A stretch of 64,000 nucleotides of DNA from Microbacterium sp. Se63.02b. Its GTDB lineage: Bacteria > Actinomycetota > Actinomycetes > Actinomycetales > Microbacteriaceae. Shown here piece by piece: positions 38,488 to 47,090 of this stretch. Position 1 is the stretch's first letter. Each line of letters begins with the position of its first letter. The notes under the pieces are model-generated. The model had not been told where the DNA came from, searched no databases, and saw only the letters and a program-made list of their open reading frames with translations. The position numbers were made by a program, and so were the translations under genes. The DNA is taken from NCBI RefSeq assembly GCF_014171575.1, contig NZ_CP050453.1, positions 2,480,001 to 2,544,000 of the forward strand, written 5' to 3'.

Positions 38488-40424
38488 TCGGGAAGCGCCT
38501 CGAGTTTGGCCTGCACGTCCGCGACCAAGCGTTGCAAGACTTCGGGTAGTTCCGCCAGGAGTGCCTCGTTAGTCAGCGCCGCCATCGCCTTGAGGTGCGA
38601 CGCGGGCTTGCTCTTGAGATCGAACAAGCGGTGGTAGTCATCGAAGAGCTCGAAGGCATCCTCGGGCAGGTGGTCCTCGTTCGCGTGAGACTTGCCGAGC
38701 ACAGCGGCGACTGTCTTCTCGTCGGGCGTTCCAACCGACTCCGCCCCGTATGCGTCGGGGAAGGCCTCGAGCATCATCAGGTCGAGGTCTACCGGGTGCG
38801 AGAAGTAGGCGCCCTTCTGCTCCAGCGCATAGATCGGGCCGTGACCGTCCGTGAAGCTCACGTCGTTGTAGACGGGGAAATCGACGACGTCGTCCCACTT
38901 CGAAAGCCCGTCAATCTGGGCGTCCGTGAAGTTACCGGGGTTGAGTTTGTTGTACTGCTTAAGCGCGTTGCTCACGCGGCCCCAGCCTCCTTGGTACCGG
39001 CCGGAATCCAGATCAAGCAGGGTGACGTGCGGGATCTCCAGTTCGTTCAATAGGCGCCAGAAGTGATTGACGTGGCGCCCACCCAGCGGGACAACGGAGA
39101 CTGACGCGTCATCTTCCGCAACGCCAGCCGCAGCGAGTACGCGCGGTAGCACGATTTGCTCGCTATCGCCCTCACCGAGAACGACCAAGCGCGAGAAGTA
39201 GAGCTCCGGGAACGCCAATACCGCCTCGCGAACGTACTTCGCCGTTTCGTCGTTCTTGGCCGGTAGGACGATCCGACGCACCTGAGACTGACGATCACCG
39301 TCAAGACGGAGGAAACAGATGGCCTCGGGATTGACGCGGCGCAGCAGGGCAGGTGAGTGGGTTGCAATCAGGGCCTGCGAGTCTCCATGCTCCGCAGCCT
39401 TGCGGAGCTGCCGGACGATGCGACCGAGGTATTGCGGAGCAAGGCTGTTCTCTGGTTCCTCCAGCGCGATGATGGTGTGCACCGGCGGTCGGAGTCGGTG
39501 CTGATCGAAGGCAGTCTCCGTGCCGTTCAGCACCTCCCGCGCGAGCGACTGCCAGGCGAGCACGAGCGAAATGTAGAGCAAGGACTTCTGGCCATCGCTG
39601 AGCCGATCGAACGGCAGCGACGAACCGGCCGGAGACGGCGCGAACGAGACCGTCAGCTGACGCAGCACACTCTCCAGGTCGCCACTGCCGAACGCGATTG
39701 AAGGGTCGGTGAAGAAGGCGCCGGAGTGAAGCCCAGACCATTCCCCCGCAAGCTGCACGCCGATGCTTTTGACCGCTGCGTTCCCTGCAAGCGAGTCGGT
39801 GAGATCCTTCGACAGCGTGTCGAGCGTGGTGCGCTCCGCTGCCCAGTCGGCAGCGCGCAGCGCCCGTCCGACGAGCGAAGCGGTGGTGTAGGCGATGTGC
39901 TCAGCGGGATCGCGGCGCGCAGGCAGGTAGTGCACTTCGATGTTGGCGCGATCAAATCGGGACATATCAGCGCGCTGCGAAGGCGCCCCATCGATGTCAG
40001 CTTCGAGGATGTACTGGAGCTTCTCCTCGATGACATTGTCCGGAGCGATCGTGGCGGTAAGTCGGACGCGGATCCGAGGTACTCCGTCTTCAGTTGCGAT
40101 GCGCATGTGCGCGAAGTTCGGCGGGACAGTCGGATGGTCGCCGTCCTCGCCCGATTCCGGGACCTCGATGTCGACTTCGATCCAGAGCTCGGGCCCATCT
40201 GCGTGCACCTCAGCAGCGGTGCGACCGGCGGCGATGTGGAAGTCGGAGTGTCGGATCTTGCGCTGCGTAGGTAGCGGGCTAAACAGTCGCGACAGCGCCT
40301 CGAGCACCGCCGTCTTGCCGGCGCCGTTCGGGCCAAGCACGTAGGTGACATCTCGCAGTACGATCGTGGTCGGCGTCGGACCGAACGACTGGAAGCCGGA
40401 AATCCGGAGGTGAGTGAGCTGCAT
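38484..40424 (-). CDS. gajA: Gabija protein GajA, OLD-family ATPase-TOPRIM nuclease
   Basis: 646 aa. An ABC-type ATPase domain opens the chain: MQLTHLRISGFQSFGP, Walker A VLGPNGAGKTAVLEALSRLF, signature FDRLSDGQKSLLYISLVLAW (about 270), Walker B HTIIALEEPENSLAP, and the His switch ALIATHSPALLRR. A TOPRIM nuclease follows: the acidic SRLVVLGEGDSEQIVLPRVL (about 412) and HVTLLDLDSGRYQGG (about 470). GajA is a sequence-specific nickase held inactive by NTPs and released when phage replication drains them. The tight pairing with a UvrD helicase makes Gabija the clear call. Confidence 0.93.
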   Translation of the reverse strand: MQLTHLRISGFQSFGPTPTTIVLRDVTYVLGPNGAGKTAVLEALSRLFSPLPTQRKIRHSDFHIAAGRTAAEVHADGPELWIEVDIEVPESGEDGDHPTVPPNFAHMRIATEDGVPRIRVRLTATIAPDNVIEEKLQYILEADIDGAPSQRADMSRFDRANIEVHYLPARRDPAEHIAYTTASLVGRALRAADWAAERTTLDTLSKDLTDSLAGNAAVKSIGVQLAGEWSGLHSGAFFTDPSIAFGSGDLESVLRQLTVSFAPSPAGSSLPFDRLSDGQKSLLYISLVLAWQSLAREVLNGTETAFDQHRLRPPVHTIIALEEPENSLAPQYLGRIVRQLRKAAEHGDSQALIATHSPALLRRVNPEAICFLRLDGDRQSQVRRIVLPAKNDETAKYVREAVLAFPELYFSRLVVLGEGDSEQIVLPRVLAAAGVAEDDASVSVVPLGGRHVNHFWRLLNELEIPHVTLLDLDSGRYQGGWGRVSNALKQYNKLNPGNFTDAQIDGLSKWDDVVDFPVYNDVSFTDGHGPIYALEQKGAYFSHPVDLDLMMLEAFPDAYGAESVGTPDEKTVAAVLGKSHANEDHLPEDAFELFDDYHRLFDLKSKPASHLKAMAALTNEALLAELPEVLQRLVADVQAKLEALPE

Positions 40425-40634
40425 CAGACGTCCTCGTCTCTCTGCACGCGCGTGGAGGGTCCTAGAACCAAGCGGGCAGCGGGTTAGTGCGGAAGCGCTT
40501 CATCCGGATGATCACGTCGAGCGCATAAATGGCGTTTCGCTCATTCTCCTTTGTGCCCTCCATGGTGAGGCAACGAACACGCCGTTCTCGCTCCGAGATG
40601 AGTCGAAAGCGCACGACCCACCGGAGCAGCTATC

Positions 40635-41816
40635 TCAGCTCGCCTTCCCGAACGCCTGCTCCAGGAACTCGGCGGTAGCTGGGTTCACGGTTTCGTTGCG
40701 GCGGATGTAGTGCTCCCTGGTGATCGCGGGGTCGCTGTGGCCGAGGAGCTCGGAGGCGAGCTGGAGTCCACCGATGTCGTTGATCGCGGTGGCAGCGGTG
40801 CGACGGAACCGGTGCGGGGTGACGTCCTCGATACCGGCTTGCTCCATGACGTCACGGAGCTGGCGGCGCACGTTGTTCGTCGTATGTGGTGTCCCGACAC
40901 GAGTGGCGAATAGCAAAGTCTCCGGGCCGACGAAACGCAGGCTGCGGACCCGAGCACGGACTGCGCGCAGCGCGAACCCCGGGAGCGCGACACGACGGAC
41001 CGATCGTGCGGTCTTCGGGTGATCCTGTCGATGTGTAGGTTCGCCCTTGCGGCTGACGATCGTCCCCGCAATACGGACCATCGGTACGGGTGCGTCGAGG
41101 TCGAGGTCGGTGAGGCGAATCGCGAGGACTTCGCCAATGCGGGCGGATGTGCCAAGCATGGCCTCGACGATCTGGCCGAGCTGCCCGTCGGGGCGGGGTC
41201 CGGCGAGGATGGGCCGCTTCTCCCAGTCGCGGATCGCGGTACGGATCGACGTGATCTCGTCCCAGGTGAACACGTCGGGGCTGCGGGTGGGCCTGCGCAG
41301 GCGTGAGACGTGGTCCATCGGGTTGCGTGGCAGAATTTCGTGCCGGACGGCGAGTCCGAGGGCGAGGCGAAGAACGACGCGGGCTTGGCGGGCACGGTTG
41401 TAACTCTGCTTCGCGAGTTGCTTGAGGAAGTAGTCGCAACGGGCCACGCCAATTTCACGGAGTGTGACGTTCTGAAAGTACGGAAGGACGAGGGTGCGCA
41501 TGTTCCGCTCGTACAGCAACCGGGTCGTTCGGGAGAGCCGGTCTTCGAGGTCCATGTCATCGAGCCAGTAGGAAACGAGCGAGGGAAAGGAACTGTCGGC
41601 ACTCATCCCGGAAAACCCCGGATGGAAAAGATCTCGTTCAGCGAGCTTCTTCTTCAACGCCCGGACAGCAGCGGGGCGCGTGTCCGCGGTGGTCTGAACA
41701 TGGCGGCTCTTGCGGTCCCAGTCCCGGTAGCGGGTCCGCGCGACGTAACGGCTTCCGTTCGTCTGGGCGGTGGTGATCGCGCCGAAAGTACCTATTGGAG
41801 TGCGCGGTCTAACCAC
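40635..41816 (-). CDS. Tyrosine recombinase/integrase of the island
   Basis: 393 aa phage-type integrase. An arm/core-binding N-terminal domain (to about 190) is followed by the catalytic domain with Arg in LGTSARIGEVLAIRLTDL, HRFRRTAATAIND (HxxR), LLGHSDPAITREHYIRR (His and the nucleophile Tyr). It is the natural candidate for recombination at tRNA-Pro. The 210 bp between it and gajA hold no gene. Confidence 0.93.
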   Translation of the reverse strand: MVRPRTPIGTFGAITTAQTNGSRYVARTRYRDWDRKSRHVQTTADTRPAAVRALKKKLAERDLFHPGFSGMSADSSFPSLVSYWLDDMDLEDRLSRTTRLLYERNMRTLVLPYFQNVTLREIGVARCDYFLKQLAKQSYNRARQARVVLRLALGLAVRHEILPRNPMDHVSRLRRPTRSPDVFTWDEITSIRTAIRDWEKRPILAGPRPDGQLGQIVEAMLGTSARIGEVLAIRLTDLDLDAPVPMVRIAGTIVSRKGEPTHRQDHPKTARSVRRVALPGFALRAVRARVRSLRFVGPETLLFATRVGTPHTTNNVRRQLRDVMEQAGIEDVTPHRFRRTAATAINDIGGLQLASELLGHSDPAITREHYIRRNETVNPATAEFLEQAFGKAS

Positions 41817-42258
41817 CAGCCACCGCCGTCACTGTCGTCGTTCCCGAATGGTGCGGGGGATCGAGCTCGCTGGGAAGTTGTATTGCGTGCATCCGTCAAG
41901 TCTGGGCTGCTCCCCCGGGCCGTTGCGAAACTGGGATGCTGGCAGACGGACACGCGCATCGTTCTTGTAACCGCGATCGCGAGGAGTACGAGGCTCCACG
42001 GTCCGAAGCGGAGGAAGTTGACTACGTTCCACGGGGCGAGGCAGAGCCAATTGCTCTAGTCCGGCTCGAGGAGTCCTCGCGCTAAAGTCGTCCGTCGACG
42101 GCGCTAATCCCTCGATCGCCAGTGCACGGCGGACGGACGAGCTCATCGCGATGGAGGAGGGAAGGACGGCGGGAGCTACTGTCGAGAGCGAATCGAGACG
42201 GCCGCCCGCCCGCGTGACGAGCGGCCACAATGTCAGACCTATATGAGAACATCTCGCC
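41817..42258. other. Gene-free region upstream of the integrase
   Basis: 442 bp between the integrase start and a divergent hypothetical gene. ORFs here have shadow-like composition. No tRNA fragment matching 31068-31112 is present, so this is not the right attachment site. It may hold the integrase promoter and excision-factor sites, but nothing specific is recognisable. Confidence 0.5.
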
Positions 42259-42999
42259 ATGACTGAACTTGCGTACATGGTCCGTGAAGACTGGGGCCAG
42301 CACGGAACCGCCATGGTGTCGCAGAGCGCCGTGATTCGTGAGTGGCTTGGTGAAGCGCCCTATCTCTTCGCTGTGACAGATGTGAAGAAGTTCAGCTATG
42401 ACGACCGGAGCGCCGATGTTGAAGCGGCCGAGTTTATTGCCCCCGCAGCAGGTGATCGCAAGGTCTTCAGCATCAGCGAGCTTTCCCGGCTCGATCGCGA
42501 GGACAAGGTCATAGACCATACCGCCGTTGTGTTGCATCCGTTCGAGCAGCGTGAGCTTGAGACCGTGCGCCGCGCTGTGGAAGCGGACTTGGTGGGAAGG
42601 TTGTTCGTCTTAATCTGGTCTCGACACGACATGGTGCGGATCTGGCTCGACGGGCTCGGGGCGACGAACCTGCACGCGGGCGAGAGCGTCGCGCCTGCCG
42701 ATTCCCTAATGCTGGCTGCCGCCGAGATGATGCGGAACGAGGATTACAACGGGCTCAGTTCCAGTCGCGGTAAGGATGCTGTCGTGCAGCTCATTCGTGC
42801 GTTCGCAGCCGAAGGGTATCCGGTGGAGCCCGCCCCCTGGCTGCGCGCCTATTTCGCGGTTGGTGGTAGCTTCCGCCACGCCGAGTCGATCGAAAAGCTT
42901 GTCAAGGAGATGAAGGCCGGCACGCGGCATCGGGTGAAGCCGCGCTACCGTGACAACATCGTCGAGATCATCCGCGAGCAGGTCACCGCGAAGCGATAG
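42259..42999 (+). CDS. Hypothetical protein (246 aa)
   Basis: Unrecognised. It starts MTELAYMVREDWGQHGTAMV; the middle has FVLIWSRHDMVRIWLDGLGA, which resembles a small alpha/beta core, and the end is basic and helical (HRVKPRYRDNIVEIIREQVT). No signal peptide or membrane segment. ATG 42259 lacks a strong ribosome site. It is 79 bp upstream of a GIY-YIG gene on the same strand, so the two may act together. Composition matches the island. Confidence 0.6.
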   Translation: MTELAYMVREDWGQHGTAMVSQSAVIREWLGEAPYLFAVTDVKKFSYDDRSADVEAAEFIAPAAGDRKVFSISELSRLDREDKVIDHTAVVLHPFEQRELETVRRAVEADLVGRLFVLIWSRHDMVRIWLDGLGATNLHAGESVAPADSLMLAAAEMMRNEDYNGLSSSRGKDAVVQLIRAFAAEGYPVEPAPWLRAYFAVGGSFRHAESIEKLVKEMKAGTRHRVKPRYRDNIVEIIREQVTAKR

Positions 43000-43077
43000 C
43001 TTCGCCATGAGTAGACCATCACCGCCAAATCTGACCGTATGGGCGGTCGACGTTGAGGAAGCAGGAGCGATTCACCA

Positions 43078-43890
43078 ATGGCGCTAACTCTCGGACCGCT
43101 GCTGCTCGACGCGGGAATCGACCCAGCTCGGGCTCTCGTGATTCGCCATGCCTTTGCGCAGGAGTCTGAGGAGAGCGGCCTGACGGGACTTCACGCGGAC
43201 TCGACGCATGCGGAGATTCTCGAATACACGCGCAACCAATCCGCGGACACGAAGCGATTCCCGGCCGTACCGCCGGGCATGTGGGTGGTCTTCATCAAGG
43301 AAGGCGGCGACCAGGCGCGACTTTGGTCGGTCGTCGAGAACCGCAGTGAAATCGCGAACAATGGGATCATCCGAACGTTCGACGTGGTTGAGTCCGAGTT
43401 AATGGCGGACCTGCGAAACCGGCTAGTGATCGGGTGGCGATCCCCCCGCACCTGGCGAATTAACGCGACCACCGCAGCGAGCTATCCCGTCGTAGGAATT
43501 GCAGATGCCGAGCCGATCCCCTTCCCAGGTTTCGACCGGCTCGTCCTGAGTCATGCGCGGCTGCAAGCGGTGATGCGTGAGCACCGCTACGCGTCGTGGC
43601 GTACGGCGTTGGCTTCGGTCGTCGGCATATACCTCATCACCGACACTGACGACGGGCGTCACTATGTCGGCAAGGCGGATGGTGCAGAGAGCATTCGTCA
43701 GCGCTGGAACGCGTACGCGACGAACGGTCACGGAGGGAACGTCGAACTACGCAGGCTGGACCCGTCCAGCTTCCGGTTCTCGCTGCTGCGCGTGTTCGAC
43801 CCGTCGACGCCCACTCGGGACATCGATGCGGCTGAAAGTCACTTCAAGGACGCTCTCGACAGTCGCCGACACGGCTTGAACCGAAACTAG
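43078..43890 (+). CDS. GIY-YIG nuclease-domain protein
   Basis: 270 aa. The C-terminal 90 residues carry the GIY-YIG module: VVGIYLITDTDDGRHYVGKA, with the downstream Arg in IRQRWNAYATNGHGGNVELR and a Glu in DIDAAESHFKDALDSR that fits the metal ligand. The N-terminal 170 residues have no known domain and could recognise the substrate. Stand-alone GIY-YIG proteins occur in restriction, repair and mobile elements; its role here is unknown. It converges on the GHKL gene. Confidence 0.82.
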   Translation: MALTLGPLLLDAGIDPARALVIRHAFAQESEESGLTGLHADSTHAEILEYTRNQSADTKRFPAVPPGMWVVFIKEGGDQARLWSVVENRSEIANNGIIRTFDVVESELMADLRNRLVIGWRSPRTWRINATTAASYPVVGIADAEPIPFPGFDRLVLSHARLQAVMREHRYASWRTALASVVGIYLITDTDDGRHYVGKADGAESIRQRWNAYATNGHGGNVELRRLDPSSFRFSLLRVFDPSTPTRDIDAAESHFKDALDSRRHGLNRN

Positions 43891-43917
43891 GCATCACGTC
43901 CAACCGAACCGGCCCAG

Positions 43918-45924
43918 CTAGCTATCGCCGCCGCGGGGCTCCTCGTCAGCGGCCAAATTATCCGGGATCAACTCCGAATATTCCTCACGGATGAATGCCA
44001 GGCCCTCGGCGAGCGAGGGGTCGAACTCGAGAGAGCTGGTCACGAAGTCCAAGCGTCTCTTGTTCTCATCGATGATGTCTCGCCAGCGGCGCACGTACGC
44101 TCGCACGGTCGGACGGCCGGGCTTTTTGTCGGGTTCGAAGACCAGTCCAAGTTCGCGGTCGGATCCGATGATCGAGTTGTCCATGACACTGTCGTAGTCG
44201 GTGACCACGAGGATGACTTCCCAAACCGAGCGGTCGCTCGCGAACGCGGCGTTGTCGGCGACGACGTTGATGTAGTCCTCGATCTGGTTCCGCTCGGTGC
44301 GTCCAGCAGTGATGCCCGGCGCCTTCAGTTCGATCACGAGATGACGGATTCGGTCGTGTTCCTTTGCCTTGACGGCGAGGTGGAGATCTATTCGTCCACT
44401 CTTGCCGTCCCATCGTTTGACGGGCTCGGCTTTGCCTGTCGGCAAGCCTTCGAGCTTGAGGTGCGTCCGCAGCATCTGTGTGAGCCCTCGCTCACTGTTC
44501 ATGAAGTGGTATTCCTCGCCGAAGATCCAGAGCTCGTGCTCGAGAATCTTGTGGAGGTGGTCGCGTTCGCCAACCTTCTTCGAGTCGTCTGGGTCGAAGA
44601 GCAGGTGCTCGAGCCCGGCGAGAAATTTCGTGCGACTTGTCACGAGGTTGGCGGCTCGGATCACACCTGCGAGCGTTGTCTCGCTGAGCAGCTTGGTGAG
44701 TGCCTGTCGATCTTGCTCGGTGAGGGCGACGAACTCGCTGACCAGCAGGGCCAAGTTCTCCGGATCAGTCTTCAACGCATCGCGAAGAAGGTTCAGGGTC
44801 AGCTGTGCTCCGTCTTTCCGCTTCGGGATCTGCGGCACGAGGGCACTAGACACGATGTCGAAGACAGCTCGCTCGGCCTTGTCGGCTTCAGTCGTAGGCT
44901 CCGCCTCGTACGGGTAGATACCCTTCGACTTCCACTCGTCGATTTGATCCCGACGGCGCGAACGACGCCGAGACGCGAAGTGCTCGCGGACCGCAGTCTT
45001 GGTGGCACGCCAAACGGCGCCGGCCGGGTCTGGAGCCATCTCGCCGAGTCCGAGCTCCGACAGCGAGTCGACGTCGAAGCCGTTCCAAGTGACGTAGGCC
45101 GAGTAGGCCGTCTGGCTCTCGAGTTCGGCTCCCGACATTTCGACGACGAATCGCTCCGCGTCCTCACCGAAGTAGATCGCGCGATGCTTGCCCGTGCGCC
45201 ATTCGATGATGCGGATTGAGAGCGCAGCGTCCTGGATGACGTCGAGGCCCACTTCGACAGTGGTGTCATCCAAGATCTCGTCGCTCGGGTTGAGCTTCGA
45301 GCCGTCGAAGATCACCGTCAGCGAGTCGTCGTTGAGAAGCACTGGGGCGAAGTGAGACGTGAGCGTCGCGAGGGTCGTGTCGCTGAGGAGGGAGTTGAGG
45401 CTGCGGTCCTGTTCGTTCAGAGCTGTCACGACCGTGCCGGTCGTCGCCTCGGTCGAAGGTGAAGCTTCCCAACTGAAGGGCTCTGCCCGCTCCTTGGCAC
45501 CCTCGATGACGACACGTTCTCTCTCGCCGGTCGTGTTGACGCTCTCGCTCGCCCACGTCACCCGTGAGCCGAGCGCGAAGGCGCGCAGGCGACCCTCGCC
45601 CAGCTTCCCGTGCAGGCCGCGCTTGTCGTTCTTGGAGCGGCTGGCGAGCGCCTTCCATGACCCGCCAATACGCCCGAACGTGGCTTGCACCTCGTCCGAC
45701 GTGATTCCGTGACCGTCGTCCTCGACGGTCACACGCTCGATGGCGTCCATATCGGTTCGCGCCAACTGCACTCGAATAGTGTCGGCCTCGGCGTCGATGG
45801 CGTTCCACACAAGCTCGACGACCGCGCGAACGGGATCGCGCTCGCGCGCGAGGCGCGTGACTAGATCGCCGCCTGCTGACAGTGGAAGGTCCCTCACCAG
45901 ACTCACTGTAGGGCCAACGCTCAT
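43918..45924 (-). CDS. GHKL (Hsp90-like) ATPase with C-terminal PD-(D/E)XK-like nuclease domain
   Basis: 668 aa. N-terminal Bergerat ATPase: N-box VVELVWNAIDAEADTIRVQL (about residue 35), G1 VEDDGHGITSDEVQATFG, G2 GLHGKLGEGRLRAFALGS. The C-terminal third opens HLHKILEHELWIFGEEYHFM, then shows a nuclease-type set: Asp in GRIDLHLAVK (about 509), ELK in HLVIELKAPG (about 531) and a following Gln in RNQIEDYINVV (about 546). This looks like a Shedu/DUF4263-like or Mrr-like endonuclease. ATPase-nuclease proteins of this type suggest anti-phage defence, but I know no named system with exactly this pair. Confidence 0.75.
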   Translation of the reverse strand: MSVGPTVSLVRDLPLSAGGDLVTRLARERDPVRAVVELVWNAIDAEADTIRVQLARTDMDAIERVTVEDDGHGITSDEVQATFGRIGGSWKALASRSKNDKRGLHGKLGEGRLRAFALGSRVTWASESVNTTGERERVVIEGAKERAEPFSWEASPSTEATTGTVVTALNEQDRSLNSLLSDTTLATLTSHFAPVLLNDDSLTVIFDGSKLNPSDEILDDTTVEVGLDVIQDAALSIRIIEWRTGKHRAIYFGEDAERFVVEMSGAELESQTAYSAYVTWNGFDVDSLSELGLGEMAPDPAGAVWRATKTAVREHFASRRRSRRRDQIDEWKSKGIYPYEAEPTTEADKAERAVFDIVSSALVPQIPKRKDGAQLTLNLLRDALKTDPENLALLVSEFVALTEQDRQALTKLLSETTLAGVIRAANLVTSRTKFLAGLEHLLFDPDDSKKVGERDHLHKILEHELWIFGEEYHFMNSERGLTQMLRTHLKLEGLPTGKAEPVKRWDGKSGRIDLHLAVKAKEHDRIRHLVIELKAPGITAGRTERNQIEDYINVVADNAAFASDRSVWEVILVVTDYDSVMDNSIIGSDRELGLVFEPDKKPGRPTVRAYVRRWRDIIDENKRRLDFVTSSLEFDPSLAEGLAFIREEYSELIPDNLAADEEPRGGDS

Positions 45925-45939
45925 GCTGAGCCCGTCGAC

Positions 45940-46218
45940 TCAGTCAGTGAAGGGCGGCTCATCGCCCCACATACCGGAGGCGCCGCGATTTCCTGCACCA
46001 CTGCCTCCGCGGTTCGCCGATACCGACGGGCTCGCGATCCTCGAGGAGTGCGTGGAGCGATAGACAATGCGCTCCCCCACGATCGTGCCCGCGTAGCGTC
46101 CCGAAGGGTCGAATACGTAGTCGCCCTTGATTTTGCCCACGTATGTTCCCGAGCGCGCAAACAACTTGTCACCGCTACGTCGAAGCGGACGGCCATTCTT
46201 CGTGTATAGGTCTGCCAC
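45940..46218 (-). CDS. 4-fold beta flower domain protein (92 aa)
   Basis: Internal repeats of about 12 residues, each with a Gly turn: LYTKNGRPLRR, LFARSGTYVGKIKGDYVF, DPSGRYAGTIVGERIVYRS. This is the pattern of the small 4-fold beta flower proteins. A Gly/Ser-rich tail follows. GTG 46218 is chosen because the repeat begins right after it; longer upstream reading is shadow-like. It ends 15 bp upstream of the GHKL ATPase start on the same strand, so the two may be co-transcribed. Function unknown. Confidence 0.65.
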   Translation of the reverse strand: MADLYTKNGRPLRRSGDKLFARSGTYVGKIKGDYVFDPSGRYAGTIVGERIVYRSTHSSRIASPSVSANRGGSGAGNRGASGMWGDEPPFTD

Positions 46219-46271
46219 GGGATCATTGTGCCCGGGACCTCCGACATTGGCCGACGAAGTGGGGAGTCTCG

Positions 46272-46537
46272 GTGCCACTAACCGAGGAGCAGAAGGAAGC
46301 CCGGGCCGCAAAGCGTCGGATGACGGCTGCGCTGAAGGAGGAAGCGCGAGCGAACGCCTCATCCCCCGTCAGCTCGCTACGAACGGCGCTCTCCATGAGG
46401 GCGCGCGGCACCCGGCCGGTAACCTCCTCGCCAGCCAACGCGAGAGCTGCATCGAAGAACGCCAAGCGCTCGGGCGGAGTCGCGCGTGCCTGCGGTACGG
46501 CGTCGAGCGAACCAGCTTGCTCCGAAACGGTCGGTAG
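46272..46537 (+). pseudogene. Remnant of a small island-type gene (frameshifted)
   Basis: GTG 46272 follows GGGGAG and opens PLTEEQKEARAAKRRMTAAL KEEARAN, a start I recall from hypothetical genes common on Microbacterium islands that go on to a CxxC zinc motif. After about residue 28 the resemblance jumps to another frame (ERLIPRQLATNGAL) and then is lost; the Cys motif is missing. It is therefore probably a decayed copy. A minus-strand ORF across the same bases is less convincing. Confidence 0.35.
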
Positions 46538-47090
46538 TGATTTTCGGAACGTGAGAGGTTTCGGCACGGCGTGTCGACGTCGCCGCGCTGTGGACTTGAT
46601 CGGTAAGTGGCGGTGTTCTGTGATCGCTCATTGGCGTGGTCGGGCGCGAAACCGTCTCGCATCCCATGGCTTTCGAGACGGATAGGTTACGAGACATGTG
46701 ACCGACACTGTGAATCGCAGCGCTAGATGGCCGCGTTTTCACAGCACTATTTGGCACGCCGACACCTTGGCGGATCGCACCCAGATTGGGTTTACCCGAT
46801 TCGGATAAACCCGGCTAGACCTCATAAGGCTGATTGGAATCGTGCCCGTAGGCCGATCCTTCAACGGGCACTTGGTTCTGCCCAGCTCCGTTGATGCCCG
46901 TATGACCACCGTCTTACGGGCGGTCGGATCGACAAAAAGCATCGTGAAATACGGGACAACGGTCCTACGCCTTTGCTGCTCAGAAATATGGTCGGCCGTC
47001 ATGCCGCCCTTTTCGTTCTCCGGTCAGATTCAGGTTTCGATCCGGGATGTCTGAAGGGACATAGTGTCGTCATCCGATAGCGGAGTGCAG
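46538..47090. other. Gene-free, lower-GC stretch with an inverted repeat
   Basis: 550 bp with no credible gene. It includes the hairpin GGGTTTA (46788) with TAAACCC (46806) around an 11-nt loop. A minus-strand ORF of 87 aa (46739-47002) has no recognisable similarity. The change in composition between the island and the kinase gene suggests debris of mobile DNA. Confidence 0.4.

Larger units (their letters stand above)
31068..45924. mobile_element. Integrated defence island (left border at tRNA-Pro; right border not seen)
   Basis: The block starts at the tRNA-Pro scar, has visibly lower GC and intact reading frames, and carries a tyrosine integrase (40635-41816), type III restriction-modification with a HEPN gene, Gabija, a GIY-YIG protein and a GHKL-nuclease protein. 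The integrase is 9.5 kb from the border rather than next to it, so the element may be composite. The right end given is only the last clear defence-type gene; the true end may be further right or past the window. Confidence 0.65.

Noticed and set aside
46223..46567. Minus-strand ORF of 114 aa opposite the gene remnant
   Set aside because: It has a protein-like length but no recognisable similarity, and the plus strand has a ribosome site and a familiar N-terminus.
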